Assembly (NCBI RefSeq): GCF_003290125.1 | Contig: NZ_QMKH01000003.1 | Span: forward strand, 1 to 64,000 | DNA from: Microvirga flavescens | Lineage (GTDB): Bacteria; Pseudomonadota; Alphaproteobacteria; Rhizobiales; Beijerinckiaceae | DNA: 64,000 bases | Direction of reading: 5' to 3' | In this document: positions 44,960 to 53,294 of the stretch, one piece after another | Position numbering within the stretch: the first letter of the stretch is position 1 | Layout: each line of letters opens with the position of its first letter | The notes under the pieces: model-generated | The model's database searches: none | What the model was told of the DNA's origin: nothing | The model's input: only the letters and a program-made list of their open reading frames with translations | Translations under genes and position numbers: made by a program

Positions 44960-45456
44960 GACCCGCCCTCCTCCTGCGGCGCCAGCGAGCGGGCATGGCG
45001 GGCCAGCTTGTCGACAAGAGCGGACAGAATGCCCTGCTCCTCGCCACTCAAGACAGACAGAAGGCGTCTTTCGAAAGCCAGGGCCTCCGGCGCCAGATCC
45101 TCGTAGATGGCTCGCCCTGCGGGAGTCAGTTCCAGCAGCTCCTCGCGCCTGTCGTCGGCATTGGGCTTGCGGGCCACAAGGCCCCGCTCTTCCAACGTCG
45201 CGACCGCACGCGAAATGGTGGATTTGTGCATCACGCCGTGGGCGGCAATGTCCCGCGCTGTCCGGAATTCATATTGTCCGAGCGTGACGATCACCCGCCA
45301 GCCGGGGATCGTGAGCCCGAACCGCTCAGCATAGATCTGCGCAAGCGCATTGGACGTCAGGCTCGCCAGAACATTGAGCCGGTAAGGCAGAAAGCGTTCC
45401 AGAATCACGAGAGCTTCCGGCTGCTTTCGGAGGGCGACAGAGCTTTGCATTGCCAT
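44956..45456 (-). CDS. MarR family transcriptional regulator
   Basis: Predicted 166-residue winged-helix regulator. The recognition region is ARDIAAHGVMHKSTISRAVATLEERGLVAR and the wing holds RREELLELTPAG. It is the first gene of marR-maiA-hpd and is therefore likely to regulate these tyrosine genes, possibly itself too. ATG 45456 is preferred; ATG 45450 is an alternative. Two inverted repeats lie immediately upstream. Confidence 0.92.
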   Translation of the reverse strand: MAMQSSVALRKQPEALVILERFLPYRLNVLASLTSNALAQIYAERFGLTIPGWRVIVTLGQYEFRTARDIAAHGVMHKSTISRAVATLEERGLVARKPNADDRREELLELTPAGRAIYEDLAPEALAFERRLLSVLSGEEQGILSALVDKLARHARSLAPQEEGGS

Positions 45457-45467
45457 TGACAAAATTC

Positions 45468-45481
45468 GTTGCTATTGCAAC
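45468..45481. promoter_or_regulatory. Candidate MarR operator 1
   Basis: Inverted repeat GTTGC-TATT-GCAAC, 12 bases upstream of the marR start. Half-sites match operator 2 exactly. Confidence 0.65.
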
Positions 45482-45496
45482 TAATAGAATAAAATT

Positions 45497-45510
45497 GTTG
45501 CACGCGCAAC
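45497..45510. promoter_or_regulatory. Candidate MarR operator 2
   Basis: Inverted repeat GTTGC-ACGC-GCAAC with the same half-sites and the same 4-base spacer as operator 1. The centres are 29 bases apart, near three helical turns. Confidence 0.65.
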
Positions 45511-45606
45511 GAAATTCGAGAGACTGGTGCCGCTCGGTCCAAGAGGAGATGCGCTTTTTCGTCGATGGAGAAGGGAAAGCTGCAGTTCGCGATGTCCGTG
45601 TCCGGC

Positions 45607-46356
45607 TCAACGCTCGGGATCGAAGGCCAGCCCATTGCCAACGGCGTCGAGCGTCAGCCGCTCACGGCGCGGCAAAGTCTTCCATGTCACCTTCGAAGGA
45701 TCGTCCCTCGAAATATAACCGGTCGCAAGCTTCATCCTGCCGGAAAGATAATTGACGCTGATGTCGTTGGTCTTGCCGCTGGCGCGATGGACTCCGGCGC
45801 GGTCAAAACCGATCAGCTCGAAATGGTCGTTCCTGTATTGGAAGATGTGCGTTACCGTAAACGTATCCCACCCGCCGGCATTCCTGAAAGCCGACAGGAT
45901 CACGCGCAATCCGCCCCGCTCGATGTTCAATCCGTTGTCTCCGAAATAATCTTCATCGAGCGGATCGACATGGCGCGGAATAAGCGTGTTGTTCTCAACC
46001 TGCAGGACATAATCGCCCACGGGTCCGTTGCGAAACGCTACCGCCAGGATGCGAGGATTCGTGTTGAACGGACTTTCACCGAGTCCGATATTCTCGATGA
46101 CGTTCTTGCGGTCATTCTGTCGAAGGACGAACGCCATATCGGCGATACCATCCCGGTTCAAGTCGCCGGAAGCCTGCACTTCGAGAACCCAACCCTGCGG
46201 GACGAACCCTTCCGCAGACGCGGCTCTTTTCGGCAGGTTCGGATAAACGACGTCCGGGATCTTAAGCTCCTGCGCCGCAACGCCGGCGGCGGCGAGCACG
46301 CCGCCGCACAACGCAAAGCAAAGGAGAAATGCTGATGATCTCCTCTGCAATCTCAT
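45607..46356 (-). CDS. Exported protein with EF-hand/VCBS-like segment, function unknown
   Basis: Predicted 249-residue protein with an N-terminal signal peptide (AFLLCFALCGGVLAAAGVAAQ). One segment, SGDLNRDGIADMAFVL, has the DxNxDGxxD calcium-binding loop of FG-GAP/EF-hand repeats. The rest (DVVYPNLPKRAA, HIFQYRNDHFELIGFDRA) resembles uncharacterised periplasmic proteins. It begins 5 bases after the TRAP binding protein stop, so the two are probably co-transcribed. No function is assigned. Confidence 0.8.
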   Translation of the reverse strand: MRLQRRSSAFLLCFALCGGVLAAAGVAAQELKIPDVVYPNLPKRAASAEGFVPQGWVLEVQASGDLNRDGIADMAFVLRQNDRKNVIENIGLGESPFNTNPRILAVAFRNGPVGDYVLQVENNTLIPRHVDPLDEDYFGDNGLNIERGGLRVILSAFRNAGGWDTFTVTHIFQYRNDHFELIGFDRAGVHRASGKTNDISVNYLSGRMKLATGYISRDDPSKVTWKTLPRRERLTLDAVGNGLAFDPER

Positions 46357-46361
46357 CGCCT

Positions 46362-47465
46362 TTACGCCTTGCCGCGCGTGCGGATCATGAAGGTGTCGAA
46401 GGCGTATTCGTTGAGCTGCCACCAGGGCAGCACGTCGGCGCGATACGCCACCATCGACTCGTAGCCCTTCTTGAAGGCCGGGCTCTTTTCGGAAAGCTCG
46501 CCATAAAGCTCGTTCGCCGCCTTGAGAGAGGCCTCCAGAATGGCAGGGGAGAAGGTGCGCAGCTCTGCGCCGCCGGCGATCATGCGGCGCAGGGCCTGCC
46601 CGTTCACCGCGTCATACTTCGCCAGCATCCAATTATGGGCCGCCTCGGAGGCATTGGCCATGATGGCCTGATAGTGCTTCGGCAGTTCATCCCACTTCTG
46701 CTGGTTGATGAGGAGGTGCAGCATCGCGCCGCCCTCCCACCAGCCGGGAGCGTAATAGTATTTCGCGACCTTGAGGAAGCCGAGCTTTTCGTCGTCATAG
46801 GGGCCGACGAACTCCGCCGCATCGAGCGTGCCGCGCTCAAGAGCCGGATAGACATCGCCAGGCGCAACCTGCTGCGGCACCACGCCGAGCTTGGCGAGCA
46901 CCGTGCCGCCAAGGCCGCCGATGCGGAACTTGAGGCCCTTGAGATCATCGACGGTGTTGATTTCCTTGCGGAAAAACCCGCCCATCTGCGCACCGGAATT
47001 GCCACAGACCAGCGACGTGACATTGAACTTGGCAAGCGTCTCGTTGATGATCTCCTTGCCGCCCGCGAAGTGCCACCAGGCGTGCTGCTGGCGTGCGTTC
47101 AAGCTGAACGGAAGGCCCGTGCCGATGGCGAGCGCCGGCTCCTTGCCGAGATAGTAATAGGTCGGCGTGTGGGCACACTCGACGGTGCCGTTCTGCACCG
47201 CATCGAGCGCCTGGAGGCCGCCGACGATCTCACCGGGGGCGAAGACCTGGATCTGGAACTTGTTGTCGGTCGCCTCGGCCATGTACTTGGCGAAGGTCTG
47301 GGCAGTGCCGAAAATGGTGTCGAGGTTCTTCGGAAAACTCGAAGTCAGGCGCCAGCGGATCTCCGGCGAGGATTGCGCAATGGCAGGCGCAGCAACGGTT
47401 CCGGCCGCTGCCGCAAGGCCCGCCCCCTTCAGGAAGCTTCTTCTCTTCATCGTCGATGTCGTCAT
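46362..47465 (-). CDS. TRAP transporter substrate-binding protein (DctP family, TakP-like)
   Basis: Predicted 367-residue periplasmic protein with a twin-arginine-type signal (KRRSFLKGAG). The domain carries WRLTSSFPKNLDTIFG, LQALDAVQNGTVE, EFVGPYDDEKLGF and GWWEGG, which recall the alpha-keto-acid-binding TRAP proteins such as TakP of Rhodobacter. It would hand its ligand to a DctQ/DctM permease, none of which is in the window. ATG 47465 is preferred to a GTG 33 bases upstream; ATG 47450 (MKRRSF) is also possible. It is divergent from fah across 64 bases. Confidence 0.87.
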   Translation of the reverse strand: MTTSTMKRRSFLKGAGLAAAAGTVAAPAIAQSSPEIRWRLTSSFPKNLDTIFGTAQTFAKYMAEATDNKFQIQVFAPGEIVGGLQALDAVQNGTVECAHTPTYYYLGKEPALAIGTGLPFSLNARQQHAWWHFAGGKEIINETLAKFNVTSLVCGNSGAQMGGFFRKEINTVDDLKGLKFRIGGLGGTVLAKLGVVPQQVAPGDVYPALERGTLDAAEFVGPYDDEKLGFLKVAKYYYAPGWWEGGAMLHLLINQQKWDELPKHYQAIMANASEAAHNWMLAKYDAVNGQALRRMIAGGAELRTFSPAILEASLKAANELYGELSEKSPAFKKGYESMVAYRADVLPWWQLNEYAFDTFMIRTRGKA

Positions 47466-47529
47466 TGGCGTTTCCCCGCAAAGCTTTCCGTTGCACACTC
47501 AGCACCCCACAACAACCAGGACGGTCGCC

Positions 47530-48549
47530 ATGAAGCTTTCTTCCCTTGCCCAAGGCCGCGATGGCCGTCTGGTCGTCGTCTCAAGGGATCTGACACGTGC
47601 AACGGATGCTTTTTTCATTGTTCCGACCTTGCAGCAAGCCTTGGACAATTGGGAATTAGTCGCGTCCCGGCTTCAGGATCTCGCCGATCAGCTCGAGCAC
47701 GGCTCGGTTCCTTCGTTCCGCTTTCACGAGCATGACTGTGCGTCACCCCTGCCCCGCGCCTACCAATGGGCTGACGGCTCGGCCTATGTGAACCATGTCG
47801 AGCTCGTCCGGAAGGCGCGCGGGGCCGAGATGCCCGCCTCGTTCTGGACGGACCCGTTGATGTATCAGGGCGGCTCGGACGCCTTTCTTGGCCCCCGCGA
47901 GCCGATCCTCGCCGTCAGTGAGGCACATGGGATCGATTTCGAGGCGGAAATCGCGGTCATCACTGGCGATGTGCCGCTCGGGGCCTCGCGGGAGGAGGCC
48001 GCCGCGGCCATCCGCCTCATCCTTCTCGTCAACGACGTCTCCTTGAGAAACCTGATCCCCGCCGAACTCGCCAAGGGTTTCGGATTCTTTCAGGCAAAGC
48101 CCTCCTCGGCTTTCTCACCGGTCGCCGTCACCCCGGACGAATTGGGCGAGGCCTGGGACGGGGGGAAGGTGCGCCTGCCACTCCTTTCGAGTCTCAATGG
48201 AGCACCCTTCGGTGCTCCCGATGCGGGCGTCGACATGACGTTCGACTTTCCGACGCTCATCTCCCACGCGGCAAAAACCCGTCCGCTCGGCGCGGGCACG
48301 ATCATCGGATCGGGCACCGTCTCGAACAAGGGCAAGGACGGCGGACCGGGCAAGCCTATCGCGGAAGGCGGGCTCGGCTATTCGTGCATTGCCGAGCAAA
48401 GGACGGTGGAGACCATTCTTGGCGGCGAGCCCAAGACTTCATTCCTGCGCTTCGGCGACACCGTCCGCATCGAAATGAAGGACAAGGACGGCCAATCCAT
48501 TTTCGGAGCCATCGAGCAAGAGGTGGCGGCTTATCGAAGGGAGACATGA
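47530..48549 (+). CDS. fah: Fumarylacetoacetate hydrolase family protein
   Basis: Predicted 339-residue hydrolase likely to cut fumarylacetoacetate to fumarate and acetoacetate, the last step of the homogentisate route. The C-terminal FAH fold has the metal ligands expected in DFEAEIAVITGD and LLVNDVSLRN and the GTIIGSGTVSN segment. The N terminus MKLSSLAQGRDGRLVVVSRDL is typical of alphaproteobacterial FahA. ATG 47530 is clear. Location beside hpd and maiA supports the tyrosine role, but FAH-family members vary in substrate. Confidence 0.87.
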   Translation: MKLSSLAQGRDGRLVVVSRDLTRATDAFFIVPTLQQALDNWELVASRLQDLADQLEHGSVPSFRFHEHDCASPLPRAYQWADGSAYVNHVELVRKARGAEMPASFWTDPLMYQGGSDAFLGPREPILAVSEAHGIDFEAEIAVITGDVPLGASREEAAAAIRLILLVNDVSLRNLIPAELAKGFGFFQAKPSSAFSPVAVTPDELGEAWDGGKVRLPLLSSLNGAPFGAPDAGVDMTFDFPTLISHAAKTRPLGAGTIIGSGTVSNKGKDGGPGKPIAEGGLGYSCIAEQRTVETILGGEPKTSFLRFGDTVRIEMKDKDGQSIFGAIEQEVAAYRRET

Positions 48550-48636
48550 CGTCAGCGGTTCCGCACCGCGAGCAGATTCGAATTCATCGGCATGTCACGT
48601 AACGTTCGCCTGAACGACACCGAGCCGGTTCAGAAC

Positions 48637-48662
48637 TCCTCCGCTCGCTTTTGAGCGGAGGA
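48637..48662 (+). promoter_or_regulatory. Perfect hairpin covering the ribosome-binding site of the phytase-like gene
   Basis: TCCTCCGCTC (48637-48646) and GAGCGGAGGA (48653-48662) pair perfectly over 10 bp with a 6-base loop. The right arm contains GGAGGA, the Shine-Dalgarno sequence of the gene starting at 48668. Confidence 0.7.
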
Positions 48663-48667
48663 TATCC

Positions 48668-50017
48668 ATGACAACCCGTTGGACTTTAGCGCTGCCTTTG
48701 GCGGTGGCGCTTGCTTCGCCCGCTTTGGCTCAACAACAATTTCCCGCGACCCTCGCCGGCCATGCCATCCTGCCGGCGCAGAGCTTTGTCGAGGCCCCAG
48801 CCGATGCGCCCGCCGATCTCAAGATCTCGGGCAAGTTCACGACCGGCAAGCGCGTGGACGCACTTGGCTCCATCGAAGGCACTTCGGGTGATCGCCCGAC
48901 GGGCGTGAAGCTGCCGTTCAAGGGCCAGCCGCTGCAAGGCCACTCCGGTATCAAGAAGATGGCGGACGGCACCTTTTGGGTTCTGACCGATAACGGCTTT
49001 GGCGCGAAGGCGACCTCGCCGGACTCGATGCTCTACATGAACCGCTATCGCATGGATTGGGATAAGGGCGGCGTCGAGCGCCTGGAAACCGTTTTCCTCA
49101 GCGACCCGGACAAGAAGGTGCCGTTCCGCATCGCCAATGAAGGCACGGAGAAGCGCTATCTCACCGGCTCCGACTTCGATCTCGAAAGCTTCCAGATCAT
49201 CGGTGACAAGATCTGGTTCGGCGAGGAATTCGGTCCCTATCTCATCCGCGCCGACAAGACCGGCAAGGTGGAAGCCGTGTTCGAGACGCTGGTGGACGGC
49301 AAGCCCGCCCGCTCGCCGGATCATTATGCCGTCACCACACCTGCCGCACCGAACGGTGCAGTGAATTTCAACATTCGCCGCTCGAAGGGCTATGAAGGCA
49401 TGGCCTCCTCGCCGGACGGTCGCTTCCTCTATGCTCTTCTCGAAGGCCCCGTGTGGGACGCGGAGAAGAAGGATGGGGAAAAGACCGCCGAGGGCAAGGA
49501 ATACCTGCGCATTCTCGAATTCGACGTGCAGGGCGAGAAGTGGACGGGCCGCCAATGGAAATACGTTCTCGAGCAGAACGGCCTGGCCATCGGCGACTTC
49601 AACATGATCGACGCCACCACCGGCCTCATCATCGAGCGCGACAACGGCGAAGGCACCGCCGACAAGGCCTGCTCGCAGGGCCAGAAGCGCCCTGACTGCT
49701 TCAGCGACATCGCGAAGTTCAAGCGCGTCTACAAGGTCGAATTGTCGGATCAGAACGTCAACGGGCCGGCCCGCAAGATCGGCTATATCGACCTGATGCA
49801 GATCGCCGATCCGAACAAGAAGGCGAAGAAGCCGCTCAACGACAACGTGCTCACCTTCCCGTTCTTCACCATCGAGAACGTGGATGTGGTCGACAGCCGC
49901 CACATCATCGTCGGCAACGACAACAACCTGCCGTTCTCCACAAGCCGCGAACCGAACAAGCAGGACGACAATGAGTTCGTTCTTCTCGAGGTCGGCGACT
50001 TCCTGAAGGCGCGTTGA
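48668..50017 (+). CDS. Esterase-like activity of phytase family protein, exported
   Basis: Predicted 449-residue protein with a signal peptide ending at SPALAQ. The body matches the phytase-like esterase domain family: GHSGIKKMADGTFWVLTDNGFG, SDFDLESFQIIGDKIWFGEEFGPY, YEGMASSPDGRFLYALLEGP, and NVDVVDSRHIIVGNDNNLPFS. These are probably beta-propeller phosphoesterases of the periplasm. The start is fixed by GGAGGA 5 bases upstream, which lies in a perfect hairpin. Phosphate supply is a plausible but untested role. A strong terminator follows. Confidence 0.87.
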   Translation: MTTRWTLALPLAVALASPALAQQQFPATLAGHAILPAQSFVEAPADAPADLKISGKFTTGKRVDALGSIEGTSGDRPTGVKLPFKGQPLQGHSGIKKMADGTFWVLTDNGFGAKATSPDSMLYMNRYRMDWDKGGVERLETVFLSDPDKKVPFRIANEGTEKRYLTGSDFDLESFQIIGDKIWFGEEFGPYLIRADKTGKVEAVFETLVDGKPARSPDHYAVTTPAAPNGAVNFNIRRSKGYEGMASSPDGRFLYALLEGPVWDAEKKDGEKTAEGKEYLRILEFDVQGEKWTGRQWKYVLEQNGLAIGDFNMIDATTGLIIERDNGEGTADKACSQGQKRPDCFSDIAKFKRVYKVELSDQNVNGPARKIGYIDLMQIADPNKKAKKPLNDNVLTFPFFTIENVDVVDSRHIIVGNDNNLPFSTSREPNKQDDNEFVLLEVGDFLKAR

Positions 50018-50035
50018 TCGGCGTAGCGTCGTGTT

Positions 50036-50070
50036 GGCTCGCCTGAGCACAATTCAGGCGAGCCGTTTTC
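50036..50070 (+). terminator. Intrinsic terminator after the phytase-like gene
   Basis: Perfect 11-bp stem GGCTCGCCTGA/TCAGGCGAGCC with a 7-base loop, followed by GTTTTC. Confidence 0.9.
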
Positions 50071-50076
50071 ACAGCA

Positions 50077-50685
50077 TCAGCGGCTGACGGCCAGAGCTGT
50101 ACCGTAGCCGACGAGTAGCGCTCCGGAGCCTCGATTGAACATCTTGAAAGCCCTCGGCTGGCGCAGCAGCGCCCCTGCCTTCGCGGCGAGGGCTCCGTAA
50201 GTGTTCAACGATACGAACGAGATCGCCATGAACGTCGCCACCAGAATACCGACTTGCGGTGCAATCGCCTCGCGCTGATCGAGAAAAAGCGGCAGCACCG
50301 TTGCGAAGAAAAGCAGGGGCTTCGGGTTTGTGATGGCATTGAGAAATGCAACCCCGAACATGCGCCGCCCCGATACGGAGCGAGCCGTTTCCGGGAGGCT
50401 CGAACGCCGCCAGAGCTTGATGCCTAACCAGACGAGATATCCGGCGCCGATCCAGCGGAGGATTTCCATCACGACGGCAGATTTCGTGAGGATCTGTGCG
50501 AAGCCGATTGCAACCACCGCCCCGATACATGCCAGCCCGAGAATGTTGCCTAGAGCAAACGCAGCCACGACACGCTGGCCGTACTGCATACCCGTGTTGA
50601 CGGCGAGCACATTGGCAGGACCAGGAGTTACGATATTGATCGCCGAGACCGTCGCGAACGCAATCCAGATGTGAGTCTCAATCAC
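50077..50685 (-). CDS. LysE family translocator (RhtB-type)
   Basis: Predicted 202-residue inner-membrane exporter with about six hydrophobic segments. The signature is AINIVTPGPANVLAVNTGMQYG near the N terminus and NPKPLLFFATVLPLFLD in the middle. Members export amino acids or their lactones. The start is GTG, overlapping the uup stop by 4 bases (GTGA). Substrate is unknown. Confidence 0.9.
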   Translation of the reverse strand: MIETHIWIAFATVSAINIVTPGPANVLAVNTGMQYGQRVVAAFALGNILGLACIGAVVAIGFAQILTKSAVVMEILRWIGAGYLVWLGIKLWRRSSLPETARSVSGRRMFGVAFLNAITNPKPLLFFATVLPLFLDQREAIAPQVGILVATFMAISFVSLNTYGALAAKAGALLRQPRAFKMFNRGSGALLVGYGTALAVSR

Positions 50686-52496
50686 GCACTGCCCTCCAGT
50701 TCTTCCTTCAGCATCTCAAGTTCCAGCCAGCGTTCTTCCGCCGTGCTCAACTCCGTTTGAAGCGCGGTGAGTGTGTCCATCGCTTTCTGGAAGCGCGCAG
50801 GATCGCGCGTGTAGAGTTCCGGATCGGCGAGGATTTCCTGCACCTTCGCGATCTTCGCTTCCAACTCACTCATGCGCGTCGGCAGCGTTTTCAGGTCGTG
50901 CTGCTCGTTGAAGCTGAGCTTGCGCTTCGCGGCCGGTGCGGCCTGCGGCTGAGAAGTCTTCTCAGCTTTCGGTTTTGTCTCCCTCTCGGCAACCCGCGCC
51001 TGCACACCCTCACCGCGCTGTGCCACCATGTCGGAATAGCCGCCCGCATATTCGATCCAGCGCCCCTCCCCTTCGGCGACAAGCACCGAGCCGACCGTGC
51101 GGTCGAGGAAGTCGCGGTCGTGGCTGACGAGGATCACGGTGCCGGAATAATCGACGATCATTTCCTGCAACAGATCGAGCGTTTCGAGATCGAGATCGTT
51201 CGTCGGCTCGTCGAGCACCAGAAGGTTCGACGGTTGCGCCAGTGCGCGCGCCAGCATCAGGCGGTTGCGTTCACCGCCCGACAAAACGCCGACGGGCGTG
51301 CGCGCCTGCTCCGGCGAGAACAGGAAGTCTTTCATGTAGCCGATGACGTGCTTGGCCTGCCCGCCGATCATGACGCTGTCGCCGCGCCCACCCGTGAGGG
51401 TTTCGGCCACAGTCGCGTTGGGATCGAGGCTGGCGCGGCGCTGGTCCAGCGTCACCATCTGCAGATTGGAGCCGAGCTTGATCGTGCCGGTATCGGGCGC
51501 AAGAACACCCGTCAGCAGATTGAGAAGCGTCGTCTTGCCCGCGCCATTCGGACCGACGATGCCGATCCTGTCTCCGCGCAGGATGCGCAAGGAGAGATTG
51601 GAAACGATCGCACGATCACCGAAAGATTTCGAGACGCCATCGGCTTCGACCACCAGCGTGCCGGACTGTTCGGCCTCGCTCAATGTCATGCTCACGGAGC
51701 CGACGGCTCCCTTGTGATCGCGCCGCTGTTGGCGCAGGGTGTGAAGATTGGCGAGGCGGCGCACATTGCGCTTGCGGCGCGCGGTGACGCCGTAGCGCAG
51801 CCAGTCCGCCTCCGCCGCGAGCTTCCTGTCGAGCTTGTGCTGCTCCATCTCCTCCTGTTCGAGAACGCTGTCCCGCCAGGTCTCGAAATGAGCGAAGCCT
51901 TGCCCGAGACGACGCGTCACGCCCCGGTCGAGCCAGACCGTCGATTGCGACAGGTTTTCCAGGAAGCGCCGGTCGTGGCTGATGAGTACGAGTGCGGAGC
52001 GCAGGCTCTTCAATTCGCCTTCCAGCCATTCGATGACGGGCAGGTCGAGATGGTTCGTCGGCTCATCAAGGAGGAGCACGTCCGGCTCCGGCGCCATCAC
52101 CTGTGCCAGGGCCGCGCGTCGCGCCTCACCGCCCGAGAGGCGCGAGGGATCTTCATCTCCTGTGAGCCCGAGCTGCTCCAACAGGTAGCGGGCGCGATAG
52201 TGATCGTCCCCCGGCCCGAGCCCCGCCTCCACATAAGCGAGCGTCGTCTTGAACGCGCTCATATCCGGCTCCTGCGCCAGATAGCGAACGGTCGCCCCCG
52301 GTTGGACGAACCGCGTGCCGCGATCGGCCTCGATAAGCCCGGCAGCGATTTTCAGAAGCGTCGATTTACCGGAGCCGTTGCGGCCGACAAGACAGGCCCG
52401 CTCACCGGGAGCGATTGAAAGCTCGGCATCGGTGATGAGCGGGGTGCCGCCGAAGGTCAGGGCGATATTCTGGAGAGTGAGAAGCGGTGGAGCCAT
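50682..52496 (-). CDS. uup: ABC-F family ATPase, Uup type
   Basis: Predicted 604-residue protein with two ABC domains and no membrane segments. Domain 1: GRNGSGKST, LSGGEARRAALAQ, LLLLDEPTNHLD. Domain 2: GPNGAGKTT, LSGGERNRLMLARAL, LLVLDEPTNDLDLETL; the PTNDLD variant is typical of Uup. A C-terminal coiled-coil domain (LNNEQ-like; KLSFNEQHDLKTLPTRMSEL) is the Uup-type DNA- or ribosome-binding tail. It is translationally coupled to the LysE gene. Confidence 0.92.
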   Translation of the reverse strand: MAPPLLTLQNIALTFGGTPLITDAELSIAPGERACLVGRNGSGKSTLLKIAAGLIEADRGTRFVQPGATVRYLAQEPDMSAFKTTLAYVEAGLGPGDDHYRARYLLEQLGLTGDEDPSRLSGGEARRAALAQVMAPEPDVLLLDEPTNHLDLPVIEWLEGELKSLRSALVLISHDRRFLENLSQSTVWLDRGVTRRLGQGFAHFETWRDSVLEQEEMEQHKLDRKLAAEADWLRYGVTARRKRNVRRLANLHTLRQQRRDHKGAVGSVSMTLSEAEQSGTLVVEADGVSKSFGDRAIVSNLSLRILRGDRIGIVGPNGAGKTTLLNLLTGVLAPDTGTIKLGSNLQMVTLDQRRASLDPNATVAETLTGGRGDSVMIGGQAKHVIGYMKDFLFSPEQARTPVGVLSGGERNRLMLARALAQPSNLLVLDEPTNDLDLETLDLLQEMIVDYSGTVILVSHDRDFLDRTVGSVLVAEGEGRWIEYAGGYSDMVAQRGEGVQARVAERETKPKAEKTSQPQAAPAAKRKLSFNEQHDLKTLPTRMSELEAKIAKVQEILADPELYTRDPARFQKAMDTLTALQTELSTAEERWLELEMLKEELEGSA

Positions 52497-52567
52497 GTCC
52501 CCGTCCGTGGCACTTCAGGGCCGCGCGCGCAAGTCCCCACGGTTCCATCGCATCACGGGCGACATTT

Positions 52568-52945
52568 TCAGGTGGAGGTCTTCCCCCATTGGGCCAGTGC
52601 GTTCTGAAGCTCCGCCGGGTCGATTGCGACCTTCAGAACCGCTCCGCCGAAATCGAGAGCGAGGACGGGTTTCCCATCCACGGCCTCGACCCGCGTTTCC
52701 AGAGGCGTCAGGGGAACGCTTTTGAAGTGATTGGGCCCCGCTCCCTCCGAGAACTGCTTTGGCGGCAGGGCCTTGTGGGTTCGCGCGATCCCGTTGAGCA
52801 GATCCGACAACAGGGGCGTGGAATCGACCGTGCCGAGCAGCACCTCATACTCGCGCCCCAACTCGGTACGAACGCCAAGCGCGAAGATATTCCCATCGTT
52901 AGACACCTCGACGCGCCAGGCCGTCGACCCGATTCTCTTGACCAA
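52568..52945 (-). CDS. Small protein of unknown function
   Basis: Predicted 125-residue protein with no signal peptide and no recognised domain. It is mixed in composition (VEVSNDGNIFALGVRTELGREYEVLLGTVD), with no methionine after the start. The only reasonable start is TTG 52945, with GGGGG a short distance upstream. It lies 71 bases upstream of uup on the same strand. Length and codon pattern favour a real gene, but I do not recognise it. Confidence 0.6.
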   Translation of the reverse strand: MVKRIGSTAWRVEVSNDGNIFALGVRTELGREYEVLLGTVDSTPLLSDLLNGIARTHKALPPKQFSEGAGPNHFKSVPLTPLETRVEAVDGKPVLALDFGGAVLKVAIDPAELQNALAQWGKTST

Positions 52946-53138
52946 TCTTGCCCCCTTCGGTTGACGCCGGGACTACACGGCGCGCCTTCTGGCTAATGCG
53001 CCAAGGCCCGCTCCGCAACCCGGCTCCCGGCAAACGAAAATTGGTACGCACGGCATAATCCGGGATTCTGGGCCATTCCGCCTGCAAGCTTCGCTGCGTA
53101 ACATCGCGGCAGCAGGAATTGTGCCCAATCCAGCAGAG

Positions 53139-53294
53139 ATGGAGGTCCGGCTCCGCCGGGATTCCCGATTGAAAGAACCGCACGTCCTTCATCGTTCAGA
53201 CTCTGCGGGTGCGTTGTTCGACGTCTTCCCCCACTTCGATCTCAAAGGCCCCGACGGGCCGGTGCATAACCGTACCGAGGAGCTTCAGCCTTGA
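53139..53294 (+). CDS. Possible small ORF overlapping the SLC13 gene start
   Basis: An ATG-started frame of 51 codons (MEVRLRRDSRLKEPHVLHRS...) ends in TGA at 53292-53294, overlapping the TTG start of the transporter by 3 bases (TTGA). The frame is open upstream to about 52965, with GTG at 53121 as another start. The 345-base gap 52946-53290 is otherwise empty. It may be coding, a coupling leader, or chance openness in GC-rich DNA. Confidence 0.2.
   Translation: MEVRLRRDSRLKEPHVLHRSDSAGALFDVFPHFDLKGPDGPVHNRTEELQP

Noticed and set aside
52899..53192. 97-residue minus-strand frame in the gap before the SLC13 gene
   Set aside because: Overlaps the start of the small gene at 52568-52945 and has no domain or ribosome site.
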